64,000 nt of DNA from CAYLMM01 sp964646035 (GCA_964646035.1 CAZYDJ010000001.1:14806-78805); one strand, 5' to 3'; counted from the stretch's first letter, positions 10,330 through 19,121 are shown. Numbers and translations are program-made. The notes: a model not told the origin generated them from the letters alone.

Positions 10330-10790
10330 GACAATCCTGCCGCTGCTGGGTGGAAAAAACGTCTTCCAATGGGTTGGGTCATGCAGAATGCACGGCGGCG
10401 GCGCCCTGGAGCCCATTCCGGGAGACCCGAGACGGGAAGCCAGCAAGTGATATGCCATGGAAAACAATGGCTTATGCTTCCCAATGATGCCCTTTGATTC
10501 CTGTTTAAAACCCGATCCCCCGACACGCCCGCAGAAGCGTCGGGTAACGGGCGGAAACTCCAGGGCATAGATGGAGATTGCAGGACGCTACAGGGCGCGA
10601 CAGGACGCGATGACCCTGCCCGGGGCACTCTCGACGACGACGGGGAATTCCACTCCAGCGACCGGTTGGGAATAATTCCCCGGCCCGTTTCCGGCGGACG
10701 AATAAATGGGATTGTGGGGCGGGCGAACGAGGATTATCGTTCCCGTCAGAAAACCGAGCGATACGCGATCCTCGAAGGAGAAATTCCAGC
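10330..10790. other. Intergenic region between two divergent genes
   Basis: This 461-base stretch separates the leftward giant-protein operon from the rightward methyltransferase. I find no credible gene. Short frames on both strands lack ribosome sites and family features. It contains an inverted repeat CCCGAC/GTCGGG at 10518-10543 with no T-run, and a second small inverted repeat GAACGA/TCGTTC at 10725-10742. It must hold the promoters of both genes, but only the rightward one gives a recognisable candidate. Confidence 0.5.
10712..10740 (+). promoter_or_regulatory. Possible sigma-70-type promoter of the methyltransferase gene
   Basis: TTGTGG at 10712-10717 and TATCGT at 10735-10740 are separated by 17 bases, about 50 bases before the ATG. 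The match to consensus is moderate. The -10 box lies inside a small inverted repeat (GAACGA/TCGTTC), which could be an operator or chance. Confidence 0.3.
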
Positions 10791-11585
10791 ATGAGCGCAT
10801 TGACCGCTAGCAAGGCCGACAAGCATTGGCTCTATGAGAACTCGGTCCAGAATCCCGAGGCCGAAGTCCAGTTCATCGACCGCGTATTCCGGTCCGAATT
10901 CAAGCGCCGGCCCTCCTTCCTGCGCGAGGATTTCTGCGGCACCGCCAACCTGAGCAGTTGTTGGGTTTCCCTCCGCAAAGGGAACACCGCGCTGGGGGTC
11001 GACAACCATCTGCCGACGCTGAACTGGGGCCGCCGCCATAATCTGGCCCCTCTCGGAGACCGCGCGGCTTCCGTGGAACTGGTCCACGCCGATGTCCGCG
11101 CAGTAACCGCGCCGAAAGCCGATGTTCTCGCCGCGACCAACTTCTCCTGGTGGGGATTCCACACCCGCCCGGAACTGCTGGAATATTTCAACGTCTGTCA
11201 CGAATCCCTCAAGGACGAGGGCATGCTGATGCTGGACATCTACGGCGGCCCCGAGGCCCAGGTGCTCCAGTTCGAGGAACGGGAATGTGAAGGGTTCACC
11301 TACGTCTGGGATCAGGACGTCTTCAACCCGATCACACACGAATACCGCTGCCGGATCCATTTCCAGTTCCCCGACGGCAGCGAGATGAAAAACGCGTTCC
11401 GCTATCATTGGCGCTTGTGGTCCATCCCGGAAGCCTGCGAGATCCTGGCCGAGGCCGGTTTCCGCAAGTCGGTCGTATACTGGGAGGGCGCGGACAAGAA
11501 GGGTAATCCCAACGGAATATTCCGTCACAGCGTGCGTGGCGATCAATCACCGGCTTGGATCGCCTACATAGTTGCTTTTCGCTGA
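10791..11585 (+). CDS. Class I SAM-dependent methyltransferase
   Basis: A 264-residue protein with the order of a Rossmann-fold methyltransferase: motif I region FLREDFCGTANLS, an acidic strand end ALGVDNHLP, HADVR as motif II, and a hydrophobic motif III LMLDIYGG. The N-terminus KHWLYENSVQ and the segment NFSWWGFHTRPEL are conserved-looking, but I cannot name the substrate. A ribosome site GAAGGAGA lies nine bases before the ATG. It stands alone, followed at 46 bases by a small zinc-finger gene in the same direction. Small-molecule methylation is more likely than nucleic-acid methylation because no DNA- or RNA-binding extension is present; this is inference. Confidence 0.8.
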   Translation: MSALTASKADKHWLYENSVQNPEAEVQFIDRVFRSEFKRRPSFLREDFCGTANLSSCWVSLRKGNTALGVDNHLPTLNWGRRHNLAPLGDRAASVELVHADVRAVTAPKADVLAATNFSWWGFHTRPELLEYFNVCHESLKDEGMLMLDIYGGPEAQVLQFEERECEGFTYVWDQDVFNPITHEYRCRIHFQFPDGSEMKNAFRYHWRLWSIPEACEILAEAGFRKSVVYWEGADKKGNPNGIFRHSVRGDQSPAWIAYIVAFR

Positions 11586-11630
11586 TTCAAGGCTGCCCAT
11601 TTCAGCCTGCCGATCGGGAGGATCGTGACC

Positions 11631-11894
11631 ATGGACATGAGTGTATGCTCTCTTTGCGGCTCGGATTTGGACGAGACGCCCATCATTTACCAGGGAATGG
11701 CGTTCTGCTCGGAAGACTGTCGGGATGACTGGCGCCGTGACCTTGACGACGAGGATGATTTCGAGATCGGGGAAACCGGCGCAGAGGAGGATTCTTTGGA
11801 CGATCTCCTGCTGGATAACGACGATCTGGAAGTTGATCTGGACGACGATGTCGACGATACCTTGTCCGCGGACCTGGCCGACGACCTCTATTGA
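11631..11894 (+). CDS. Small zinc-finger protein with acidic tail
   Basis: An 87-residue protein. The first 33 residues carry CSLCG then FCSEDC, a four-cysteine treble-clef-like zinc knuckle resembling TRASH/MYM-type or YacG-like fingers. The remainder is almost entirely Asp, Glu and Leu. I chose ATG 11631 because GGGAGGA ends eight bases before it; a GTG at 11625 is only two bases from that site. It follows the methyltransferase in the same direction and is followed by a hairpin terminator. Function unknown; the acidic tail could bind a basic partner or mimic nucleic acid. Confidence 0.65.
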   Translation: MDMSVCSLCGSDLDETPIIYQGMAFCSEDCRDDWRRDLDDEDDFEIGETGAEEDSLDDLLLDNDDLEVDLDDDVDDTLSADLADDLY

Positions 11895-11920
11895 ATCCGG
11901 TCGCCTAAGCCATCAACAAG

Positions 11921-11950
11921 AAACGAGGAGAGCCTCAGCTCCCCTCGTTT
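11921..11950. terminator. Bidirectional intrinsic terminator between convergent genes
   Basis: AACGAGGAGAG pairs with CTCCCCTCGTT with one mismatch, flanked by AAA on the left and TTT on the right. It therefore works in both directions for the zinc-finger gene and the facing HesB-like gene. Confidence 0.6.
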
Positions 11951-11979
11951 GATCCGATCAGCTGTTCGCGTCGGTGCGA

Positions 11980-12339
11980 TCAGTTGCAGTCGCAACTCCC
12001 GCAGCCGCCTTCGCCGCACTCGCCGGCGTTGCCGATCTGAACCGTATATCCCTTGCGGAAACCGTCATCGACGAAGTCGATCGACACTCCACCGCCCTGG
12101 GTGACCATGGATTCCACTTCGGGCTCCATGATGAACGTCCAGTCCTGGAGCTTGAATTCCCGATCCTGTTCCTTGGGCTCGTCCAGAGCCATGCCCACAG
12201 AGGGCCCGCCTCAGCCAAAACCCTGGAAATATACCCTGATCGTCTGCGGTCCTTCCTTGGCGGAGATGTCCAGATCACCGAGAGCCTGGGCCGCCGCAGG
12301 AGAGATCCTGATCAAATCGGTTTGATTCACTTCCACCAT
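11980..12339 (-). CDS. HesB/IscA-like iron-sulfur protein, predicted selenoprotein with in-frame TGA
   Basis: Read from ATG 12339, 42 codons lead to TGA at 12213-12211 and the same frame continues 76 codons to a second TGA at 11982-11980. With the first TGA read as selenocysteine (residue 43) the product has 119 residues and is a complete A-type carrier-like protein: N-terminal ISPAAAQAL, IRVYFQGFG-U-GGPSVGMALDEPK, then a Cys-rich end CGEGGCGSCDCN. In the HesB/IscA family this position is a cysteine that binds the metal or cluster, and HesB-like selenoproteins are an established bacterial family. A conventional gene caller would split off only the C-terminal part from 12198. The gene stands alone and is convergent with the zinc-finger gene. 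No Sec machinery (selA, selB, selC) is visible in the window. Confidence 0.85.
12176..12190 (-). promoter_or_regulatory. Candidate bacterial SECIS hairpin
   Basis: Twenty bases downstream of the in-frame TGA on the minus strand, GGCTC and GAGCC form a five-pair stem around the loop TGGAC, with G as the second loop base. Bacterial SECIS elements typically lie about 16-37 bases after the UGA and have a G among the first two loop bases, so position and loop both fit. The bases also encode the conserved peptide MALDEP, so part of the signal may come from coding constraint. Confidence 0.5.
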
Positions 12340-12377
12340 CCCGTGACGTGAGAGACCGTGTTTTGTTGACTTCTCCA

Positions 12378-12406
12378 ACAATAATCAAGCGATGTCGAAT
12401 CTGCAA
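12378..12406 (-). promoter_or_regulatory. Possible promoter of the HesB-like gene
   Basis: On the minus strand TTGCAG and TATTGT are separated by 17 bases, and the -10 box ends about 38 bases before the ATG at 12339, in a locally AT-rich stretch. The match is moderate. Confidence 0.3.
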
Positions 12407-12442
12407 ACCTTCTAATACTAAATCGGCCTATTCGGTCTTGTA

Positions 12443-15400
12443 TCATGCCTTCCCCGGTCCTTCGTTGTTCGAGGTCAATCCCAGCAACCGCTTGGCGTCC
12501 TCCATCAGCAGATATCCCACCGGAACCAGAACCAAGGTGATCACGGTCGCGAAAAGAACACCGAACCCCAGGCTGATGGCCATCGGGATCAGGAAACGCG
12601 CCTGCAGGCTTTTCTCCAGCAGCATCGGCGTCAAGCCGGCGAAAGTCGTCAGGGAGGTCAGGACAATGGGTCGGAAACGGCGGACTCCGCTGGCCAGCAC
12701 GGCCTCGTTCAACCCCATGCCTTCGGCGCGGCACCTGTTGATGAAATCGATCATGATCAACGAGTCGTTCACCACGACTCCGGTCAGCGCTACGACTCCG
12801 AACATGCTCAACAAAGTCAGATCCCATCCCATCAGCACGTGGCCGAGGACGGCGCCGACGAATCCGAAAGGAATCGCGGACATGATGATCACCGGCTGGG
12901 CGTAGGATCGGAAAAGCACCGCCAACAGGGCATAGATGGCCAGCAGGGCCACCAGGAATCCCTGGCGCATGCTTTCGAGGGACTCCGCGCGATCCCGCTC
13001 TTCCCCCTCGAAAGAGACCCTCAGGCCCGGGAACTCGGCCAGCAGATCAGGCAATGCCTGCTTCTGCATATCGGCCAGCACCTCGCCCGCGTTGGTGACG
13101 TTCTGGTCCACATCCGCCTCGACATTGACGATGCGGCGACGGTCGACCCTGTCGACGGAGGCGTAGCCGCGGCCGGTCTCGACAATCGCGACCCGGCGAA
13201 ACGGTATCTCGGTCCCGGCCGGAGTCCGGATCATCATATTCTCCAGATCCCCGACAGAACGACGTTCTCCACGCGGATAGCGGACCATGACCCTGACATC
13301 GTCGCGTCCGCGCTGGATGCGCATCGCCTCGTCGCCATAGAATCCCTGCCTCACCTGGCGGGCCATGTCCTGCAGGGTGAGGCCCAAAGTCCTGGCCTCG
13401 GGCAACAGTGAAAGCTTCAGCTCGACCTTGCCCTCTTCATAGCTGTCCCTGATGTCCTGCACTCCGGGATACTCTTCGAGGATCTCCTCGAGCCTGGCGG
13501 CCGCTGCGGTCAGCCGGCCGGAATCCTCGCTCGACAACTGCAGCTGCAGCGCCGCGCTGCCGTGAAAGAGATTCGAGGTGAACGTCACCGATTTCGCCCC
13601 GGTCAGCGGCCCGGTCAGTTCACGCCAGCGGGTGACCAGTTCGTTGCTCGATATGCTGCGTTTCTCGCCGGCAAGCAATTCGACGTTGATCTCCGCCTTG
13701 TGCGATCCGAGGAATGTCGTCTCGGCGGCGGTTCCCGGCCGATTGGCCCCGCCGCCTCGCGGCTGGAAGCCGATTGTCGATAGGACATGGCGGATGATGG
13801 GCTCTTCCGCGTCGTCGCGACCGCCATCGACATCCGACCGCAGTTCTTCCAGCGCCGCCTCGATCCGGCCCACCACCTTGTCGGTCTGGGCGAGGGTCGT
13901 CCCGGCGGGCATGTCGATCACGCAGAGCATGTTGTCGGAATCGATCTTGGGCATGAACGTGAAGCGGATATGACCGCCCCCGACGAAACCCGCCAACAGC
14001 AGGATGATCGCCACCGCCGCCGCCAGCACGACTCCGCGGTGATGAGCGGCGTATTCGAGCGTCGGCCGGTAGGAGCGGTCGATAAAGAACTTGAAGCTGC
14101 GGCTGAAGCGTCCCTGCAGACCGCCGATGCTCCACCGGCTGCGTTCATCCTTCGAATCGTCGAGGTGCAGAGCGGACCTGGGGATGGTCGAAAGGTGGGC
14201 GGGGAGGATGAACAGGGCCTCCACCAGCGACACCACGAGAACGGCGATCACCACCACGGGGACCTGCCCCATGAACTTGCCCATCATCCCTTCGACCTGC
14301 GAAAGCGGAAAGAAGGCGAAGATGGTGGTCAGAATGGCGATGATCACCGGGGCGGCCACCTCCCGGGTTCCGATCACGCTGGCCCGCAGCCCGGTCTCGC
14401 CCTTCTCGCGATGAGTGAAGATGTTCTCGCCCACCACTATCGCGTCGTCGACCACCAGTCCCAGAACGATGATCAGCGCGAACATCGAAATCATGTTCAG
14501 GGAGGCTCCGAAACCGGGAATTATCCAGAAGCCGCCGAGGAAGGAAATGGGAATGCCCAGGGCGACCCAGAACGCCAGCCGCGGCTGGAGGAAAAGGGAT
14601 AGGCAGAAGAACACCAGCACCAGTCCGATCGCTCCGTTCTTGAGCATCAGGTTCATCCGGCCCCGGTAGATGTCGGAACGATCCGCCCAAACGCCTATTT
14701 CCACACCTTCGGGCATCGAATCGCTCTTGTTCCGGACGTACTCGTGCACCGAGTCGGTGACCTCGAGTATTCCCTGCTCGGAAACGCGGTAGACCGACAC
14801 CACCGATGCCGGACTGCCGTCGAACCACGTGCGCGTATCGACATCCTGGAAATCGTCGCGGATGTCGGCGACCTCGCCCAGGGTCAGCCGCGTACCGTCG
14901 GGGCGGGTCAGGACGGCGATCCCGGCGAATTCATCGCCGCTGTAGCGCTGGCCCTTGGTTCGAACCAGGATTTCGCCGGCGTCGGTCTTGACGCTGCCGC
15001 CGGGCATATCGAGGCTGCCGCGACGAACCGCGTCGGTCACCGCGTCGAAAGAGAGTCCGTAACGGCGCAGCGAATCCTCGCCGATCTCGATCGAGATCTC
15101 GTAGGGGCGGGTGCCGACGAGCTGGGCCTGGGTCACCACGCCGTCCGCGAGCAGATCGTCGCGAACCCGGTCGGCAAGCACCTTCAGCGTCTTTTCGTCC
15201 GCGTCGCCGTGGATGACGATGTCGATTGCCTGCTCGGAAGACTCCATCAGGTTGATGACCGGTCTCTCGGTCTCCTCGGGGAAAGTGATGATCTGGTCGA
15301 CGGCCTGTTTGATGTCGTCGAGGACCTTTTCGGCGTCGGCGTCGGTGTTGATCTCGGCCATCACCATTCCGGACCCCTCGACCGACAGGGAGGTGATCCG

Positions 15401-15637
15401 CTTGATGCCGTCGATGCTCTCGATGGCCTCCTCGACCCGGATGCAGACCGATTCCTCTACTTCCTCGGGGCTGGCCCCGAGGTAGACGATGCTGACCGAG
15501 ACCATGTCCAGATCGATCTCGGGGAAAAGCTCCTGCTTGATCGTGAGCGCCGAGATGATCCCGGCCAGAACCAGGAAGATCATCAGGAGATTCGCTGCCA
15601 CATGGTTGTCGGCGAACCAGTCGATCAATCCCTTCAC
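12443..15637 (-). CDS. RND-family efflux pump inner-membrane transporter (AcrB/HAE1-like)
   Basis: A 1064-residue protein of normal RND length. It starts with the typical first helix after a short cytoplasmic end (MKGLIDWFADNHVAANLLM) and has two blocks of transmembrane helices separated by large periplasmic loops. The helix-4 proton-relay segment LGLVVDDAIVVGENIF contains the paired aspartates. The C-terminal repeat segment GVVVNDSLIMIDFIN is the usual second-half counterpart. It would export substrates by proton antiport with the adaptor and outer-membrane lipoprotein encoded just upstream. Its ATG overlaps the adaptor stop by four bases. The substrate (drugs versus metals) cannot be told; the DD motif favours the HAE drug type over the heavy-metal type. 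Confidence 0.92.
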   Translation of the reverse strand: MKGLIDWFADNHVAANLLMIFLVLAGIISALTIKQELFPEIDLDMVSVSIVYLGASPEEVEESVCIRVEEAIESIDGIKRITSLSVEGSGMVMAEINTDADAEKVLDDIKQAVDQIITFPEETERPVINLMESSEQAIDIVIHGDADEKTLKVLADRVRDDLLADGVVTQAQLVGTRPYEISIEIGEDSLRRYGLSFDAVTDAVRRGSLDMPGGSVKTDAGEILVRTKGQRYSGDEFAGIAVLTRPDGTRLTLGEVADIRDDFQDVDTRTWFDGSPASVVSVYRVSEQGILEVTDSVHEYVRNKSDSMPEGVEIGVWADRSDIYRGRMNLMLKNGAIGLVLVFFCLSLFLQPRLAFWVALGIPISFLGGFWIIPGFGASLNMISMFALIIVLGLVVDDAIVVGENIFTHREKGETGLRASVIGTREVAAPVIIAILTTIFAFFPLSQVEGMMGKFMGQVPVVVIAVLVVSLVEALFILPAHLSTIPRSALHLDDSKDERSRWSIGGLQGRFSRSFKFFIDRSYRPTLEYAAHHRGVVLAAAVAIILLLAGFVGGGHIRFTFMPKIDSDNMLCVIDMPAGTTLAQTDKVVGRIEAALEELRSDVDGGRDDAEEPIIRHVLSTIGFQPRGGGANRPGTAAETTFLGSHKAEINVELLAGEKRSISSNELVTRWRELTGPLTGAKSVTFTSNLFHGSAALQLQLSSEDSGRLTAAAARLEEILEEYPGVQDIRDSYEEGKVELKLSLLPEARTLGLTLQDMARQVRQGFYGDEAMRIQRGRDDVRVMVRYPRGERRSVGDLENMMIRTPAGTEIPFRRVAIVETGRGYASVDRVDRRRIVNVEADVDQNVTNAGEVLADMQKQALPDLLAEFPGLRVSFEGEERDRAESLESMRQGFLVALLAIYALLAVLFRSYAQPVIIMSAIPFGFVGAVLGHVLMGWDLTLLSMFGVVALTGVVVNDSLIMIDFINRCRAEGMGLNEAVLASGVRRFRPIVLTSLTTFAGLTPMLLEKSLQARFLIPMAISLGFGVLFATVITLVLVPVGYLLMEDAKRLLGLTSNNEGPGKA

Positions 15638-16800
15638 TGATTCCCACCTCCGGCGACCCGCACCTTCATCCCCTCGGTCACGACGTCCAACTGCGAGACG
15701 ACGACTCTTTCACCGGGCTCGATATCGCTGAGGATCAGCGCCTCTTCGCGGTCCATCCGCACGATATCGACAGCCTGGATGCGGAGCAGATCCTGATCGT
15801 CGACGGTCCAGACCGTCCCGTCCGGGCGCAGCCCGGAACGCGGTATGCCTCTCGCTCCGGGAACGGTGCGCCCCTCGATCGCCGCGGATACGAACATCCC
15901 GTCCAGAAGCCGGGCGCCGGCCGCCGCCTCGCCCTCGCCGTCGACAGCTATGATCACGTCGACCATGCGGGAGCGTTCGTCCAGGACGCCGCCGACGCGG
16001 ACGATCCTCCCCGACCAGCGTCGCTCGCTGCCGGCGAAGTCCGTCGAGATCTCGACCCGGGCGCCCGGCCCGTCTCCGGGCAGGTCGAAGAACGCCAGAT
16101 CCGCATCGGAAAGCGGCACGGTCACCTCGGCCGTTTCGGCGGCGTAGATCGAAGCCAGCTCGGAACCGGCGCGGACGTACTGTCCGACATCCACCGATTC
16201 TTGCACTACGCGACCGGCGAAAGGAGCCGTGATGGTGCAGCGTTCGAGGTCGAGCCTGGCCTTGGCCAATCCGGCCCCGGCGGAAGCCAGATCGGCTCGC
16301 GCGAGGTGGAGTTGCGGCTCGTGCCTGACCAGAGAGTTCGGCTCCGGAAGCGGTTTGGCGGCGCCTTCCTTCACCTGGATCCACTCGCGCAGGGCGATTT
16401 CCGCCTCCTGCTCCGCCCGCGCCATTTCGTATTCTCCGCGAGCGACCTGGGCCGCCGCCATTTCCACGGCCAGCTCATAGTCCGCGGTATCGATCCGCAA
16501 CAGGGTATCGCCGGCCGCGAACGATCCGCCGGAGGCCAATGCGGGAGACTTGCCGAGCACCACTCCGGAAACCTGGGGCACGATCGAGATCCGTTCGCGG
16601 GCCGCGACATTGCCGTAACCGGTCACCACTACCCGGGGCGTCTCGTCGGTGACCGTGAAGATTTCGACCACCGGCAGCACTGGCGAGGCCGGACGCTTGG
16701 GAGGGCTCGGCCGCAGCGCGATCATGGCCACTGCTCCGATCAGGCCGACAGCGACAATGGCCAGCGGCAGCACTCCCCGGGGCAAACTCATTCGGCTCAT
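15634..16800 (-). CDS. RND efflux periplasmic adaptor (membrane fusion protein)
   Basis: A 388-residue protein with an N-terminal membrane anchor or signal (LPLAIVAVGLIGAVAMIA), a biotinyl-lipoyl half starting at VVVTGYGNVAARERISIVPQ, an alpha hairpin rich in Ala, Glu and Arg, the second lipoyl half ITAPFAGRVVQESVDVGQYV, and a C-terminal beta-barrel domain (GMFVSAAIEG). This is the standard HlyD/AcrA order. It links the RND pump to the NodT-type outer-membrane protein. AGGAG sits seven bases before the ATG. It lies between the other two pump genes with a 15-base gap upstream and a four-base overlap downstream. Confidence 0.9.
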   Translation of the reverse strand: MSRMSLPRGVLPLAIVAVGLIGAVAMIALRPSPPKRPASPVLPVVEIFTVTDETPRVVVTGYGNVAARERISIVPQVSGVVLGKSPALASGGSFAAGDTLLRIDTADYELAVEMAAAQVARGEYEMARAEQEAEIALREWIQVKEGAAKPLPEPNSLVRHEPQLHLARADLASAGAGLAKARLDLERCTITAPFAGRVVQESVDVGQYVRAGSELASIYAAETAEVTVPLSDADLAFFDLPGDGPGARVEISTDFAGSERRWSGRIVRVGGVLDERSRMVDVIIAVDGEGEAAAGARLLDGMFVSAAIEGRTVPGARGIPRSGLRPDGTVWTVDDQDLLRIQAVDIVRMDREEALILSDIEPGERVVVSQLDVVTEGMKVRVAGGGNQ

Positions 16801-16815
16801 CAGCCAGCTCCTAGA

Positions 16816-18306
16816 TCAGTTGCGCGGCGCATCCGCGACATCGGTTCTTGTTCCCGCGGCGGAATCCTGATCCGGCCGCACATCCCACGGACCGCCCAGG
16901 GCCTGGATCAGGTCCACCCGCACTCTTCTGACCAGCCCCTCGGCCCGCAAAAGTTCACTTTCCGCCAGATGCAACTGACGCCGCGCATCCAGTACTGTCA
17001 GATAGGGATCCAGGCCTTGCCGGTATCGATCCCGGGCAACGTCCAGCGACCGCTCGGCGTGGCCGACGCTTTCGCGCAGGAAGCCGCGGCGAATGTCCTG
17101 GAGCCGGCCCGCGGTCAGGGCAGCCTCGACATCCCGGAATCCGTTGAGCAGCACTCCGGCATAGGCGGCCCGCGCCTGCTCGGCCCTTCCTTCGGCCGCG
17201 TCGACTTGGGCGGTGCGGGCGCCGCGGTTCAGCAACGGCATGGTCAGATTACCGACCAGACTCCATACCGAGGCTCCGTCGGTGATCAGATTATCCAGTT
17301 CGGGCGATGAATATCCTGCGTTTCCGGTCAGTGACAGGCGCGGGAAAAGATCGGCCTTCGCGGCGCCGATCCTTTCGCCGGCCGCCCGCAACGACATCTC
17401 GGCGGCGACAACGTCGGGACGACGCCCGAGCAGATTCGCCGGCAGACCGGCCGGGACCGGCTTCAATTCGGGCAACTGGGCCAGCGCCTCCCCCTCGGCG
17501 GCGATCCGGCCCGCGGGATACCTGCCCACGAGAATCTCCAACGCCCTTCTGGCCACAGCCAGATCCTCTTCCCACTGCACCCTGCGGGCCCGGGCCGACG
17601 CCAGCGCCTGCCGGGACTGATGCACATCCAGCGAAGCCGAGACGCCTCCGGCATATCGATCCTCGACCATATCCAGGCTGGACGCCCAGCTCTCTTCGGT
17701 GCGAACACTCAGGTCCCTCTGACCTTCCGCCTCGCTCACCATCAGCCAAGCCCGCACCACATCCGCCGCCAGTCCCTGCCTGACCGCGATCCTGTTCGCC
17801 TCGACGGCCATCAGATCCGCCCAGCCGGCGCGACGCGTGCGGGAGAGACGACCCCAGAGATCGAGTTCCCAGGACGCATTCGCCGAGGCGTCGTAAAGAG
17901 TGCTGTAGATCGAGCCGCGCCCACCGAAACGGGCCATCGTGAGCTTGCTCCGACTGGCGCTACCCCCGATCTCGACCGAAGGCAGGCTGTTCGACCCGGC
18001 GGCCTTCAACTGCGCGCGGGCCTCGGTCACCCTGCCCGCCGCGGCCATCAGATCGGGGCTCGCCGCGAAAGCTTCCTCGACCAGCGAATCCAGGCGGGCG
18101 GAGCCGAAATCACGCCACCATCCGTAGGCCGGATCATCGCCGACAACGCTATCGGCGGCATGATCGGCAACGTATCCGCCCGGCACCGGCACGTCCGCGG
18201 GACGCACGTAATCCGGACCCACCGCACATCCCGCCGCGGCGATCAGCGCGGCCAGCGCGACCGGCGCGACGACGCCTCCGATCACCGTTTTCAGGCTGAG
18301 GTTCAA
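16816..18306 (-). CDS. Outer-membrane efflux lipoprotein, NodT/TolC family
   Basis: A 496-residue protein starting with TTG at 18306, preceded by TAGGAT and overlapping the TetR stop (TTGA), so it is translationally coupled. The lipobox IAAAGC gives a lipidated Cys27. The family N-terminus VGPDYVRPADVP is clear, followed by two repeats of the outer-membrane-factor coiled-coil domain (LVEEAFAASPDL...ARAQLKAAGS and LRAAGERIGAAKADLFPRLS). It forms the outer-membrane exit channel of the tripartite pump encoded with it. Confidence 0.9.
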   Translation of the reverse strand: MNLSLKTVIGGVVAPVALAALIAAAGCAVGPDYVRPADVPVPGGYVADHAADSVVGDDPAYGWWRDFGSARLDSLVEEAFAASPDLMAAAGRVTEARAQLKAAGSNSLPSVEIGGSASRSKLTMARFGGRGSIYSTLYDASANASWELDLWGRLSRTRRAGWADLMAVEANRIAVRQGLAADVVRAWLMVSEAEGQRDLSVRTEESWASSLDMVEDRYAGGVSASLDVHQSRQALASARARRVQWEEDLAVARRALEILVGRYPAGRIAAEGEALAQLPELKPVPAGLPANLLGRRPDVVAAEMSLRAAGERIGAAKADLFPRLSLTGNAGYSSPELDNLITDGASVWSLVGNLTMPLLNRGARTAQVDAAEGRAEQARAAYAGVLLNGFRDVEAALTAGRLQDIRRGFLRESVGHAERSLDVARDRYRQGLDPYLTVLDARRQLHLAESELLRAEGLVRRVRVDLIQALGGPWDVRPDQDSAAGTRTDVADAPRN

Positions 18307-18983
18307 GATCCTACCCCTTGTTCCGTCTCGCCGGCGAATGCCTCGGCTCCGGTTGCGCTGAGCCGCGAGACGTGATCGACAACCATTTCGATGAATTCCT
18401 CGTGATCATCGGGGAAGATGCCGGCTGAAATCGCGTCCACGTCCACGCCCAGGCCCGTCCGCCGCGCATACCAGCGCATCATGAAGAAGAGCAGTTGTCC
18501 GATGGCGCTCATCACGATCCAGCCCATGCGCCTGGGCAGGATGTCGGGCCGGGCTTCGGCCAGGATCTCCATCATGATCCGCTGGACCGGTTGGATCAAT
18601 TCGGCCTGCAGAATACCTGACGCGTGCCCCTGGGTATGGGCTTCGCGTGCGAAAAGCCGCAGCGAGGTCTCCCAATGCGAGGGGTCGAGGGTGTCGCGGA
18701 TGTGGGCGTCGATCACGGCGCGGATAATCGCTTCGAGATCGGGCGTTTCGCTGCGGGCGCGCAGTTCCTCCAGCGAAGAAATGATGCGGTCGCGCTTGGG
18801 CGCCATTCTGCGCCGGATGACCTCCTCGTAGAGGCCTTCCTTGCCCCGGAAGTGATAGTTGACGGCGGCCAGATTGGCCTCCGCCTCGCCGGCGATTTCA
18901 CGAACGGATACTCCGTCCAGTCCTCTTTCGGCGAAGAGCCTTTCGCCGACATCGAGCAACCGTTCCCGTGTCGATTCCTTCAT
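18303..18983 (-). CDS. TetR-family transcriptional regulator of the efflux operon
   Basis: A 226-residue protein from ATG 18983 (MKESTRERLL), with GGGGGA eight bases upstream; two earlier starts up to 19013 lack that spacing. Residues 1-50 form the TetR helix-turn-helix (GLDGVSVREIAGEAEANLAAVNYHF in two pieces: a recognition helix and the KEGLYEEV segment). The C-terminal ligand domain resembles the CerR/CecR (YbiH) type. It is the first gene of the efflux operon and probably represses its own promoter through the palindrome at 19023-19057. The inducer is unknown. Confidence 0.88.
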   Translation of the reverse strand: MKESTRERLLDVGERLFAERGLDGVSVREIAGEAEANLAAVNYHFRGKEGLYEEVIRRRMAPKRDRIISSLEELRARSETPDLEAIIRAVIDAHIRDTLDPSHWETSLRLFAREAHTQGHASGILQAELIQPVQRIMMEILAEARPDILPRRMGWIVMSAIGQLLFFMMRWYARRTGLGVDVDAISAGIFPDDHEEFIEMVVDHVSRLSATGAEAFAGETEQGVGS

Positions 18984-19022
18984 CTGGAACATCCCCCGCG
19001 GCCTGAGAATCACATCAATATA

Positions 19023-19057
19023 AATTCGAACGTTAACTTAAAACGTACGTTTGAATT
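19023..19057. promoter_or_regulatory. Palindromic candidate operator for the TetR regulator
   Basis: A perfect 12-base palindrome AAACGTACGTTT lies at 19041-19052. A longer inverted repeat, AATTCGAACGT at 19023-19033 against ACGTTTGAATT at 19047-19057, has one mismatch. It sits about 40-75 bases before the tetR start in an AT-rich stretch where its promoter must lie. Autoregulation through such palindromes is usual for this family. Confidence 0.55.
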
Positions 19058-19121
19058 CGTCCAGCATAAAAACATGTAAATCAGGATCGCGCCCGTCCGC
19101 CACCCGCAAATACCGATGGAT

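Noticed and set aside
10505..10822. Possible small gene upstream of the methyltransferase
   Set aside because: No ribosome site, overlaps the methyltransferase start, no recognisable feature.
11980..12198. The HesB-like gene as a pseudogene or truncated protein
   Set aside because: The frame is intact on both sides of the TGA, the family signature is complete, and Sec at this Cys position is established in the family.
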